From Alkalibacterium sp. MB6 (GTDB lineage: Bacteria; Bacillota; Bacilli; Lactobacillales; Carnobacteriaceae_A): a stretch of 64,000 bases of DNA. Positions 7,877-15,638 of the stretch are shown here, in pieces; the stretch's first letter is position 1, and the number at the start of each line of letters is the position of its first letter. The notes beneath the pieces are model-generated. The model was not told the DNA's origin. It saw only the letters and a list, made by a program, of their open reading frames with translations, and searched no databases. The DNA lies in assembly GCF_009935905.1 (NCBI RefSeq), contig NZ_PREX01000001.1:1-64000 (forward strand), in the 5' to 3' direction. A program made the translations under genes and the position numbers.

Positions 7877-9919
7877 TTAATCTAACACAAACAGATGACT
7901 CGCTTCTATACCTACTTCTTGCCTGATTAATTGGTATTCCTCACTTTCAAAAAAGACTTTTGAATTGAGTAATAGTGACGCCTTATGCCTTGCTTCTTCT
8001 AAGATAGGGAAATCCTCTACAATATCGCCCATTTTAAATTGAGGGATACCTGATTGTTTCTTACCAAACAAGTCACCTTGGCCTCTCATTTCTAAATCTT
8101 TTTGACTGAGTACAAAACCATCTGTTGTTTCTGTAATAATCTTCATCCGCTCAGCACCTTTTTCACCTTTTGGATTGGCAATTAAAATACAAAAAGACTC
8201 TGTGCTTCCACGTCCTACCCGTCCTCTTAACTGATGTAACTGTGCCAAGCCAAAACGGTCCGCATCATGAATGACCATTAAAGATGCATTGGGTACATTG
8301 ACCCCTACTTCAATAACGGTTGTTGATATTAAGACTTGAAGATGATTATCTTTAAAGGCTTGCATAATATCATCTTTTTCTTTAGCGGGCATCTTGCCGT
8401 GCAAAAGACCTACGTTGATACGTGGCCCTAAAATCTCTTGATAGGTCCGGTGAAGAGCCGTCGCATTTTCTAAATCCATCATTTCAGACTCTTCAATTAA
8501 TGGACTAATCACATACACTTGATGACCTTTATTCAGTTCTTTTTTCAAAAAGCCTATCATCCGGTCAAAATGTTTCGGTCTAATCCAGTACGTTTTTATA
8601 GGTTGTCTGCCCGCTGGCATCTCATCAATGATTGAGACATCCATTTCTCCATAAGCGGTGATTGATAAGGTACGGGGAATCGGAGTAGCGGTCATAAACA
8701 AGACATCCGGGTTCAAGCCTTTTTCTCTTAAGGCCTTTCGTTGATTGACCCCAAACCGATGCTGCTCATCTGTGATGACTAAGGACAAATCTTTAAAGAA
8801 GACATCGTCTTGAATGAGGGCATGCGTCCCTATAATACAATCGACTGTGCCATCTACTAAACCTTCCAATATGCTGTCACGTTCTTTTTTCTTTGTCGAA
8901 CCTGTCAGCAACTCCACACGAATGGCTGTCTCTTTAAACATCTCGTCTAGAGACTCCTTATGCTGGGTAGCTAATATTTCAGTTGGAGCCATTAAAGCCG
9001 ATTGTTTATCCGCTGTTTTAGCCGCTAAAATAGCTGCCGCTGCGACAACTGTCTTTCCGCTCCCCACATCACCTTGCAGTAATCGAAACATCTGACCAGG
9101 TGATTTAATATCCTTACAGACTTCATTAACCACTCGCTTTTGAGCATTGGTCAGTTCATATGGAAGAGATGCAAAAAATGCCTTCAGCTTCTCGACATCA
9201 TAATCAATACTCAAGCCAGCCTGTGCTTGCTTTATCTGCTTTTTCATCCAACCAAGTTTCATTTGGTATAAAAAGAATTCTCTGAAAATAACTGAATACC
9301 TAGCTTTCTCTAGTTCCCACTCGTGTTCAGGGAAGTGCATTAAGTATATGGTATCTTTTAAAGGCAGGAGATCGTGTTCCTTTAAAAAAGGTTGAGGGAA
9401 GCTATCGTCAATATACGGATGGTATATTTCCCATGCAGCTTTAATAAGCTTTAAAATGGTCCCTTGCTTAATGTATTTACTTGTAGAGTAGATCGCTTCC
9501 CTAGCCGCACCTTCTGCTACTTGAGGGAGTATTTTTACTCCATTCAGCTGTTTTCTCACACTATCCCATTTTCCAAATACTTTTATGTCTTTGCCCGCTT
9601 CTATTTGGTTTTGCAAATAAGGTTGGTTAAAAAACACAACAGATACAATCACATGGTCGCAGTTCATTCGAAAGGTTAATCGGTTTTTCCGTCTGCCAAA
9701 ATGAGTGACGACACCATCTGAAATGGCCACCCCTTCTAACACTACTTTTTCAGTGTCTTCTATATCTTCTATAGACTTAACAGTTAAATCCTCATATCGA
9801 AAAGGATAATGCGTTAATAAATCCATGATGGTTCGAATACCTAAATCTTCAAGCGCTTCGACTCGTTTCTCGCCTACGCCGGGAAGTTTAGTAACCGAAT
9901 CGTTTATAGATACATCCAC
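7877..9919 (-). CDS. recG: RecG, ATP-dependent DNA helicase
   Basis: Branch-migrating helicase that remodels stalled forks and Holliday junctions. The 680-residue protein has an N-terminal wedge (OB) domain, Walker A GDVGSGKT (283-290), the DEQH box, and the helicase C domain with the RGRVGRG arginine finger motif VI. Length is normal. The start is GTG with AGGAGG six bases upstream. It opens the recG-plsX-acpP segment and is preceded by the terminator of the fakA operon. Confidence 0.96.
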   Translation of the reverse strand: MDVSINDSVTKLPGVGEKRVEALEDLGIRTIMDLLTHYPFRYEDLTVKSIEDIEDTEKVVLEGVAISDGVVTHFGRRKNRLTFRMNCDHVIVSVVFFNQPYLQNQIEAGKDIKVFGKWDSVRKQLNGVKILPQVAEGAAREAIYSTSKYIKQGTILKLIKAAWEIYHPYIDDSFPQPFLKEHDLLPLKDTIYLMHFPEHEWELEKARYSVIFREFFLYQMKLGWMKKQIKQAQAGLSIDYDVEKLKAFFASLPYELTNAQKRVVNEVCKDIKSPGQMFRLLQGDVGSGKTVVAAAAILAAKTADKQSALMAPTEILATQHKESLDEMFKETAIRVELLTGSTKKKERDSILEGLVDGTVDCIIGTHALIQDDVFFKDLSLVITDEQHRFGVNQRKALREKGLNPDVLFMTATPIPRTLSITAYGEMDVSIIDEMPAGRQPIKTYWIRPKHFDRMIGFLKKELNKGHQVYVISPLIEESEMMDLENATALHRTYQEILGPRINVGLLHGKMPAKEKDDIMQAFKDNHLQVLISTTVIEVGVNVPNASLMVIHDADRFGLAQLHQLRGRVGRGSTESFCILIANPKGEKGAERMKIITETTDGFVLSQKDLEMRGQGDLFGKKQSGIPQFKMGDIVEDFPILEEARHKASLLLNSKVFFESEEYQLIRQEVGIEASHLFVLD

Positions 9920-10020
9920 ATCTGTCCTCCTCTCTCTCTTTAAAGTGATCTTATATAATAGAAAGAGCCCTAGTGTTCATATTAAAGCCATGAACAGTTA
10001 GGTAACACTCCCATAATAAT

Positions 10021-10066
10021 AAAAAAGAATAGAGAAAACAACAGAAGAATGAGTTGTTTCTCTATT
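10021..10066 (-). terminator. Terminator after fakA
   Basis: A 14-bp stem with one bulged A (arms 10028-10042 and 10053-10066) encloses ten bases and is followed on the minus strand by six T. It begins seven bases past the fakA stop. The 54-base stretch between it and the recG start region also contains a GTTCAT/ATGAAC inverted pair (9975-9995) of unknown role. Confidence 0.85.
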
Positions 10067-10072
10067 TCTCTT

Positions 10073-11728
10073 TTATTCTACTGATATTAAATAATGATAG
10101 ACCGGTTGCCCACCTTCGTGAACCTCAACTTCTATTTCAGAATAGTTTTCTTCCAAATAATCCGTTAGTGCTTCAGCTTGTTCCGTGCTTCCCTCTTCAC
10201 CGATTAATATCGTGACGATTTCACTGTCGTCATCTAACATGTCTTTAATTGTATCGACTGTCACGTTAAACAAATCATTAGCAGATACCTTTATGTTTCC
10301 ATCAACAATACCCATAAAATCATCTTTTTTAATAGCCAAGCCGTTAATTTCTGTATCTCTCACCGCAAAGGTGACTTGACCAGATTTAACATGGCCCAAC
10401 TCTTCAGTCATTGTTTCCTTGTTTGTAGACAGATCGGCTGTTGGGTTATAGCCAAGCATTGCCGTCAAACCTTGCTGAATGGTTTTCGACTCGACAACAG
10501 CTGCGTTACCCTCTATGACTTGAGTGGCTTGTTCAGCTGCCATAAAGATGTTTTTGTTGTTAGGTAAAATGATATAGTTTTTAGCGGGTACACTTTCCAT
10601 CGCTTTTACAATGTCTTCTGTACTTGGATTCATCGTTTGTCCGCCTTGAAGTACGCAATCGACTCCTAGACTTTCAAACAATTCTTTCAAACCGTCTCCA
10701 GCTGCAATCGCAACGATCGCAAAGTCTTTAACAGGCGTCGCTTCTTTCGTCGTTGTATCATCTGACAAAGCTGAATGCTGTTCACGCATATTATCTACTT
10801 TAATTTTCATTAACGAACCAAATTTTTGACCATAGTTCATGACTTCACCTGGTCTTTCGGTATGCACGTGTACTTTAATTACTTCTTCATCTGCAACGAC
10901 TAATAAAGAATCACCCATTTTATCTAAGTAATTCCTAAATTCTTCGTAGTCAAATTCACTTTCTACTGTTTCGCCTTCACCTCTACGAACCATGATTTCT
11001 GTACAGTAGCCAAACTCGATATCTTCCGTATTTAAATGTTCATGGACGCCTCCGCGGTGGTGTTCTGCACGAACCAACTCCTGTAAATCCGTTTCTTCTT
11101 CTTTTGGCTCTTCGCCAGTCATTGAAGACAAGAATCCTTCATAAATGTAAACCAATCCTTGACCACCACTGTCCACTACCCCTACCTCTTTCAGGATAGG
11201 CAGTAAATCTGGAGTCTTTTTAAGTGAACGCTTCGCCGCACTTAGTACAGTCTCCATGACTTCGACAACGTTGTCTGTTTCCTCGGCTTTTTTCACTCCT
11301 GCTCTAGCTGAATGACGAGCAACGGTTAGAATCGTTCCTTCTACTGGTTTCATGACTGCGCTATAAGCTGTGTCTACTCCACCTTGAAAGGCTTGAGCTA
11401 GATCTTTAGCAGAGAGCTCAGTTTTGCCTTCTGCTGCTTTTGCAAAGCCTCTAAATAACTGAGACAAGATAACGCCTGAGTTCCCTCTAGCCCCCATCAA
11501 TAACCCTTTAGCTAAAGCTTGAGTAACGTCTCCCATCCGATCACTCGTTGACTCTTTAACAGCAGCAGCGCCACTGGTAAAAGATAAATTCATGTTCGTT
11601 CCAGTATCACCATCTGGTACAGGAAAGACGTTCAATGAGTTGACATATTCTGTATGTTTTTCGAGACGCTGTTTCCCCAGCACCACCATATTTTTAAATT
11701 GACTCGCTATTAAATTCTTATCATCCAC
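10073..11728 (-). CDS. fakA: FakA, fatty acid kinase catalytic subunit (YloV/DhaL family)
   Basis: Phosphorylates fatty acids held by FakB (DegV) proteins, giving acyl-phosphate for PlsX/PlsY. The 551-residue protein has an N-terminal DhaL-type kinase domain with the Mg-ATP motif PDGDTGTN (residues about 38-45) and a second glycine-rich segment around the SGGQG motif, then a middle domain and a C-terminal DegV-like domain. The start is GTG preceded by GGAGG. It follows the Asp23 gene by 41 bases, as yloU-yloV do in Bacillus. A DegV-family partner is encoded at 36.6-37.5 kb in this window. Confidence 0.92.
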   Translation of the reverse strand: MDDKNLIASQFKNMVVLGKQRLEKHTEYVNSLNVFPVPDGDTGTNMNLSFTSGAAAVKESTSDRMGDVTQALAKGLLMGARGNSGVILSQLFRGFAKAAEGKTELSAKDLAQAFQGGVDTAYSAVMKPVEGTILTVARHSARAGVKKAEETDNVVEVMETVLSAAKRSLKKTPDLLPILKEVGVVDSGGQGLVYIYEGFLSSMTGEEPKEEETDLQELVRAEHHRGGVHEHLNTEDIEFGYCTEIMVRRGEGETVESEFDYEEFRNYLDKMGDSLLVVADEEVIKVHVHTERPGEVMNYGQKFGSLMKIKVDNMREQHSALSDDTTTKEATPVKDFAIVAIAAGDGLKELFESLGVDCVLQGGQTMNPSTEDIVKAMESVPAKNYIILPNNKNIFMAAEQATQVIEGNAAVVESKTIQQGLTAMLGYNPTADLSTNKETMTEELGHVKSGQVTFAVRDTEINGLAIKKDDFMGIVDGNIKVSANDLFNVTVDTIKDMLDDDSEIVTILIGEEGSTEQAEALTDYLEENYSEIEVEVHEGGQPVYHYLISVE

Positions 11729-11769
11729 TTTTTTACTTCCTCCTTTGCCACAAAACTCGTGACGTTGGC

Positions 11770-12135
11770 TTACAAAATAGCCTGAACTTTAACACCTTGA
11801 ACAAATACATTAACCGAAGTTGCTTTAATACCTAAATCATTCTCTAGTTGATAAGCTACTCTTTCTTGGACATTCTTTGATACTTCAGTAATTTTTGTCC
11901 CGTAGCTTACAATAATATGCACATCAATGGCAATGTCTTCTTCCTCTTGACGGACAATGACTCCACGAGAGTAATTATCTCTGTTAAGAATCTCGTTTAT
12001 GCCATCTTTGACCTGATTTCTGCTGGCCATCCCTACAACGCCAAAAATCTCTGTTGTTGCACCGCCAACCACAGTGGAAATGACGTCGTTAGACATTTCA
12101 ATTGTTCCAAATTCAGAGTTTAATAAAATGCTCAT
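11770..12135 (-). CDS. Asp23/Gls24 family envelope stress protein (YloU)
   Basis: A 121-residue protein of the DUF322 (Asp23/Gls24) family. Members are cell-envelope-associated and stress-linked; the exact biochemical role is not settled. The family signature is visible in the VVGGATTEIFGVVGMASR stretch and in the conserved VSYG segment. It has no membrane helix. It is the first gene before fakA, as in many Firmicutes, which ties it to the envelope or lipid context. The ATG is preceded by a purine-rich site. Confidence 0.85.
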   Translation of the reverse strand: MSILLNSEFGTIEMSNDVISTVVGGATTEIFGVVGMASRNQVKDGINEILNRDNYSRGVIVRQEEEDIAIDVHIIVSYGTKITEVSKNVQERVAYQLENDLGIKATSVNVFVQGVKVQAIL

Positions 12136-12204
12136 TCTCTTTCCCCTTTCTCTTACTTATTCATTCATTTATTTATCAGTTGCTTTGATATTCAAACATA
12201 TTTT

Positions 12205-12233
12205 AGCATACCGTACGCAATAAAAAAAGACAA
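12205..12233 (-). promoter_or_regulatory. Candidate promoter of yloU-fakA
   Basis: Minus-strand TTGTCT and TATGCT are 17 bases apart (-35 at 12228-12233, -10 at 12205-12210), about 70 bases before the yloU start. Confidence 0.4.
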
Positions 12234-12452
12234 GCCTTATAAAGCCCTACTTGAGCGGTTTCTCTCCTGTAGAATCTTATTCTATAATCTAATTGATATT
12301 GTGAAACAGCTTCTCTTAGTATACACTGTTATGGAAGGAATTTACAGTTTGTATTTGCATAAAGGCAGACTTCTTTACACTTTCCTTCTATGGATTAGGC
12401 GTTTTTCAATCAGCTGTAAAGTAAAAACACTTGATTGAATATGAAAAAATAC

Positions 12453-12481
12453 TTGCGTCTTACTCAGAAATATGCTATTTT
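12453..12481 (+). promoter_or_regulatory. Promoter of rpmB
   Basis: TTGCGT, a 17-base spacer and TATTTT with an extended -10 TG dinucleotide (TGC before the box). It lies about 55 bases before the rpmB start. Confidence 0.6.
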
Positions 12482-12536
12482 ATATAAGTATGATTTAGCT
12501 TTGTAAGTAGGAGCTATGCACGAAGGAGGAGAAAAA

Positions 12537-12725
12537 ATGGCTAAAGAATGTTATATTACTGGACGTAAAGCTAGAAGCGGAAATAACCGTTCACACGCTA
12601 ACAACAAATCAAAACGTCGCTTTGCTGCGAATCTACAAAAAGTTCGTATCATGATTGATGGAAAACCTACTAAAGTATGGGTATCTGCCCGCGCTTTGAA
12701 ATCAGGTAAAGTTGAACGCGTCTAA
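12537..12725 (+). CDS. rpmB: 50S ribosomal protein L28
   Basis: Large-subunit ribosomal protein of 62 residues, basic throughout. It begins MAKECYITG as in other Bacillota. I placed the start at 12537 because AAGGAGG lies seven bases upstream; an in-frame ATG 21 bases earlier overlaps that site and is unlikely. It is a single-gene unit with its own promoter and terminator and is divergent from yloU. The zinc-binding cysteine pairs seen in some L28 variants are absent, so this is the zinc-independent form. Confidence 0.95.
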   Translation: MAKECYITGRKARSGNNRSHANNKSKRRFAANLQKVRIMIDGKPTKVWVSARALKSGKVERV

Positions 12726-12739
12726 TTTAAGATTAACAT

Positions 12740-12780
12740 AAAGCCGGTATACACTACTTTCAGTGTCTACCGGCTTTTTA
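12740..12780 (+). terminator. Terminator of rpmB
   Basis: A stem of ten pairs (AAAGCCGGTA with TACCGGCTTT) continues into an inner ACACT/AGTGT stem and is followed by T-rich sequence. Confidence 0.88.
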
Positions 12781-12800
12781 TGTTTTATTTATTATAAGAT

Positions 12801-13208
12801 CTAATCTCCAGTTGACAAAAAATCTGTCGTCGATGTCAAATCAATTGAGTTCACTGGGTCTCGGAAAACTCTCGGTCCATATTGAATCAACTGATACTCG
12901 CCATCTTCAACCGCTATCGTTAATAACTCTTCTTCTTCATCAAAAGACATTGTGTAATCAGCATACGTCTCCATATGTGTAAACGGAGTCGTGTACCGAT
13001 CGATTTGTGTATCTATGCCATAATAGGTTAGTCCTTTGTCTTCAAAACTTAAAAATGTACTTCCTTCAATCGTTAAAGCAAAAGCTTCACCGTCTTCTAA
13101 CGAATCTTTGATTCGTTAGAAGACGGTTTGTTCATTGCTTGTGCATCCCATTAATAAAGAGACCATTAATATGCCTAACGTTATCATTCGTTTATTCAGC
13201 TTGATCAC
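12801..13208 (-). pseudogene. Small lipoprotein gene interrupted by one in-frame stop
   Basis: Read from GTG at 13208 the frame gives a short basic N-terminus, a hydrophobic stretch and a lipobox LLMGC with the cysteine at residue 22, then SNEQTVF and a TAA at 13116-13118 (codon 31). The same frame continues open to a TAG at 12801-12803, for 135 codons in all, with a coherent, acidic, protein-like sequence (for example LTIEGSTFLSFEDKG and a conserved-looking TYYGIDTQIDRY). The stop lies inside a perfect inverted repeat. AAGGA precedes the GTG. The family is not recognised. Either this is a recently inactivated gene or the stop is read through; no recoding signal was recognised. Confidence 0.65.
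13089..13127. repeat. Perfect 18-bp inverted repeat with 3-base spacer
   Basis: The arms at 13089-13106 and 13110-13127 are exactly complementary. There is no T run on either side, so it does not look like a terminator. It sits in the middle of the interrupted lipoprotein gene and carries its premature stop codon in one arm. Confidence 0.9.
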
Positions 13209-13315
13209 CCTCACTTCCTTTTGCTTACTCTGTCATATTAATTTGATTCTACTATATTTTTTTCAAAACAACATATGTTAAGTTCTTGTTGTCCTATACT
13301 AATTTATTTTATTGA

Positions 13316-13373
13316 ATACAAAAATACGCCCTCCATAGAAGTAACCATTAGGTTTGCCTTCTATGAAGGGCGT
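13316..13373 (-). terminator. Terminator of the gmk-to-thiN block
   Basis: A 16-bp stem with one mismatch (13326-13341 with 13358-13373) followed on the minus strand by ATTTTTG. It lies 40 bases past the thiN stop. Confidence 0.85.
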
Positions 13374-13412
13374 TGTGTATCTTCATAAATAAGGAATCGC
13401 TCATCAATCGGG

Positions 13413-14057
13413 TCAATCCCCACTTTGAATAACAGCAAGGATGCCTTTTTCAAAGGACAGTTGAGCATCATGGGTGAGGATTTCATTACTGACTAACGCC
13501 ATTGGGTAGGTGTATGTTGCTTCACTTAATAGATACTTCATGCCTGAAAGGGTCAAGTTAGTCACTGGCGTCATGCCAATGACTGACATATACGTTTTGT
13601 CCTCTTCTTTTTGAATCCTATGCTGACCTGGTTTCAAAAAACTTAGCGTATTTTGCTTATTCTTAAATATCAGTTTTTCAAGAATCGATTCAAACCTTGG
13701 TTGATAAGCGAAAAATAACAGGCTCAATAGATGGTCGACTCTGCCACCCATCCAATTATATAGGATCATTTGCTCTGGGTTAAAGGTTTCCCATGCCCGA
13801 CTGATAGCCAGTTCTGCATCCGTGTCATCTTTGTCTGCTTTAAATTCCTCAAGGCGGTCTGTATAAACAGCTAATTGCTTTTTCTCTTCAAGCGTAATGG
13901 AGTCGAAGTCTCCTAAAGCCAGATCAATCGGAATCCCTCTTTTATAACACTCGACAGCTCCACCGTCTACGCCTATAATCACATCTGTTTCTTTAGGTGT
14001 CGGAAATAAAGCATCTGGATCTGGGGCACCAAGAACAATATGAGCGGTCTTAATCAC
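13413..14057 (-). CDS. thiN: Thiamine pyrophosphokinase
   Basis: Transfers pyrophosphate from ATP to thiamine to make TPP, in the cytoplasm. The 214-residue product has the substrate-binding segments GVDGGA (residues 29-34) and the GDFDS motif, both typical of ThiN/TPK. The start is GTG and overlaps the rpe stop by eight bases, so it is translationally coupled. It is the last gene of the operon and is followed by a terminator. With ThiT at 43.6 kb it forms a thiamine uptake and activation pair; no TPP riboswitch is visible here. Confidence 0.93.
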   Translation of the reverse strand: MIKTAHIVLGAPDPDALFPTPKETDVIIGVDGGAVECYKRGIPIDLALGDFDSITLEEKKQLAVYTDRLEEFKADKDDTDAELAISRAWETFNPEQMILYNWMGGRVDHLLSLLFFAYQPRFESILEKLIFKNKQNTLSFLKPGQHRIQKEEDKTYMSVIGMTPVTNLTLSGMKYLLSEATYTYPMALVSNEILTHDAQLSFEKGILAVIQSGD

Positions 14058-14709
14058 TGGCCGTCACAGCCTCTTTAAGCGCATCAATTGGGACTTTCAC
14101 GTCTTTTGCACCGTAGATGTAAGAACCGGCAACAAACACATTCGCTCCCGCTTGAGCACAGGCTTTGGCTGTTTCAGGATTAACGCCACCATCCACTTGT
14201 ATATCGAAAGCCGTATCGTGTTTTTCCTGCCAGTCTTTTAACTGACGTATTTTCGTTAAACTGTGCGCAATAAAGCTTTGACCACCAAAACCTGGGTTTA
14301 CAGTCATCACCAATACCATATCTACCATCGGCAAGACATCTTCTATGGAAGAAACGGGTGTCGCTGGATTGATGACGATACCCGCTTTTATTCCTTTTTG
14401 CTGTATCATTTGAAGGGCACGGTGGACATGCTTGGTACTTTCCACATGAATAGAGATAACGTCCGCACCTGCATTGGCAAATTCTTCAATATAATATTCT
14501 GGATTATTGACCATCAAGTGGCAGTCCAAAGGCAAGGACGTATGCGGTCTTAATGCTCTGACGACATTTGCCCCAAAGGTCAGGTTAGGCACAAAGTTTC
14601 CATCCATTGAATCAATGTGAATCCAGTCGGCACCTGCTTGTTCAACTTTTGCTACTTCGTTTTTTAAATCAGCGAAATCAGCACTTAATATAGATGGTGC
14701 AATGATCAT
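14050..14709 (-). CDS. rpe: Ribulose-phosphate 3-epimerase
   Basis: Interconverts ribulose 5-phosphate and xylulose 5-phosphate in the pentose phosphate pathway. The 219-residue TIM barrel begins APSILSADF and shows the metal-binding histidine and aspartate segments (HIDSMDG and DCHLMV) and the phosphate-binding VDGGVN near the C-terminus. Its start overlaps the rsgA stop by four bases. Position after rsgA and before thiN is the conserved Bacillota order. Confidence 0.96.
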   Translation of the reverse strand: MIIAPSILSADFADLKNEVAKVEQAGADWIHIDSMDGNFVPNLTFGANVVRALRPHTSLPLDCHLMVNNPEYYIEEFANAGADVISIHVESTKHVHRALQMIQQKGIKAGIVINPATPVSSIEDVLPMVDMVLVMTVNPGFGGQSFIAHSLTKIRQLKDWQEKHDTAFDIQVDGGVNPETAKACAQAGANVFVAGSYIYGAKDVKVPIDALKEAVTASD

Positions 14710-15623
14710 CTGCGATCCCCTTTCTTCCCATACTTAGGTTTTCTATTTTGTACTTCTTCGAGTAAGGACAGATAGTTTTTGTAACGGAATGCTTCAATCT
14801 CTCCTGAATCAACGGCTGCTTTTACAGCACAATTGGGTTCGTTTTGGTGAATGCACCCACTAAAGCGGCAGTCTTTTCCATGCTCCCATATTTCTGGAAA
14901 ACAAGTCGGCAGTTCTTGTTCATCGATGACTTCAAACTGAATCGCACTGAAACCAGGAGTATCAGCGATTAAACCTCCAAGCATAGGGACCAATTCAACA
15001 TGACGAGTCGTGTGTCGACCCCGTCCAAGTGATTTAGACGTTTCCCCTGTTTTGAGTTCAAGAGTCCTATCCATTTTATTTAGTAATGTGGATTTGCCGG
15101 CACCAGACTGTCCCATAAACACGGAGGTTTTTTTCTCCAATTTTGGTCTGAGTAAGTCATGAATCTCTTCAGATGTCAACACCACTCCTTGTTCAGGCAA
15201 GATCACCGTATAGCCTATCTTTTCATAAGCTTCGCAAATCAGCTTAATGTCTAGATAGGTTTCTTCAGACGCAATATCGGTTTTTGTGACATAAATAACC
15301 GGTTCAATATCATTGTATTCCAAAGTTACTAAATTACGGTCCAAAAGCGACACAGAAAAATCCGGATCGCTTATAGACATGACCACGACACCCACATCAA
15401 CGTTCGATACAGGCGGTCGTTTCAATTCATTTTTTCTTGGCAGTATGTCTTCTAAGGTCCCTTCTTTATCTGTTCCATAGGTAAAATACACATGGTCTCC
15501 AACAAGGGGTGTGATATTATCTTTTCTAAATATACCCCTAGCACGAGTTTGATAAATATGTCCCTCTTCAGAGTGGATATAATAAAACCCACTCAACGCT
15601 TTAATGACTTGACCCTTATCCAA
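14706..15623 (-). CDS. rsgA: RsgA, small ribosomal subunit maturation GTPase
   Basis: Circularly permuted GTPase that acts late in 30S assembly. The 305-residue protein has an N-terminal OB fold, then G4 TKTD (113-116) before G1 GQSGAGKS (171-178) and G3 DTPG, the permuted order that defines the family, and a C-terminal zinc module with CRFSGC and a following H-x5-C pattern. The start is TTG with AGGAAGGG nine bases upstream. It follows prkC by 15 bases in the conserved prpC-prkC-rsgA series. Confidence 0.96.
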   Translation of the reverse strand: MDKGQVIKALSGFYYIHSEEGHIYQTRARGIFRKDNITPLVGDHVYFTYGTDKEGTLEDILPRKNELKRPPVSNVDVGVVVMSISDPDFSVSLLDRNLVTLEYNDIEPVIYVTKTDIASEETYLDIKLICEAYEKIGYTVILPEQGVVLTSEEIHDLLRPKLEKKTSVFMGQSGAGKSTLLNKMDRTLELKTGETSKSLGRGRHTTRHVELVPMLGGLIADTPGFSAIQFEVIDEQELPTCFPEIWEHGKDCRFSGCIHQNEPNCAVKAAVDSGEIEAFRYKNYLSLLEEVQNRKPKYGKKGDRR

Positions 15624-15638
15624 GCAAACACACCCTTC

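Larger units (their letters stand above)
12136..12536. other. Divergent intergenic region between yloU and rpmB
   Basis: Four hundred bases without a gene. It holds a candidate minus-strand promoter near yloU and a plus-strand promoter and Shine-Dalgarno site for rpmB. The remaining 12240-12450 is AT-rich with no coding signal or obvious folded RNA. Confidence 0.6.
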
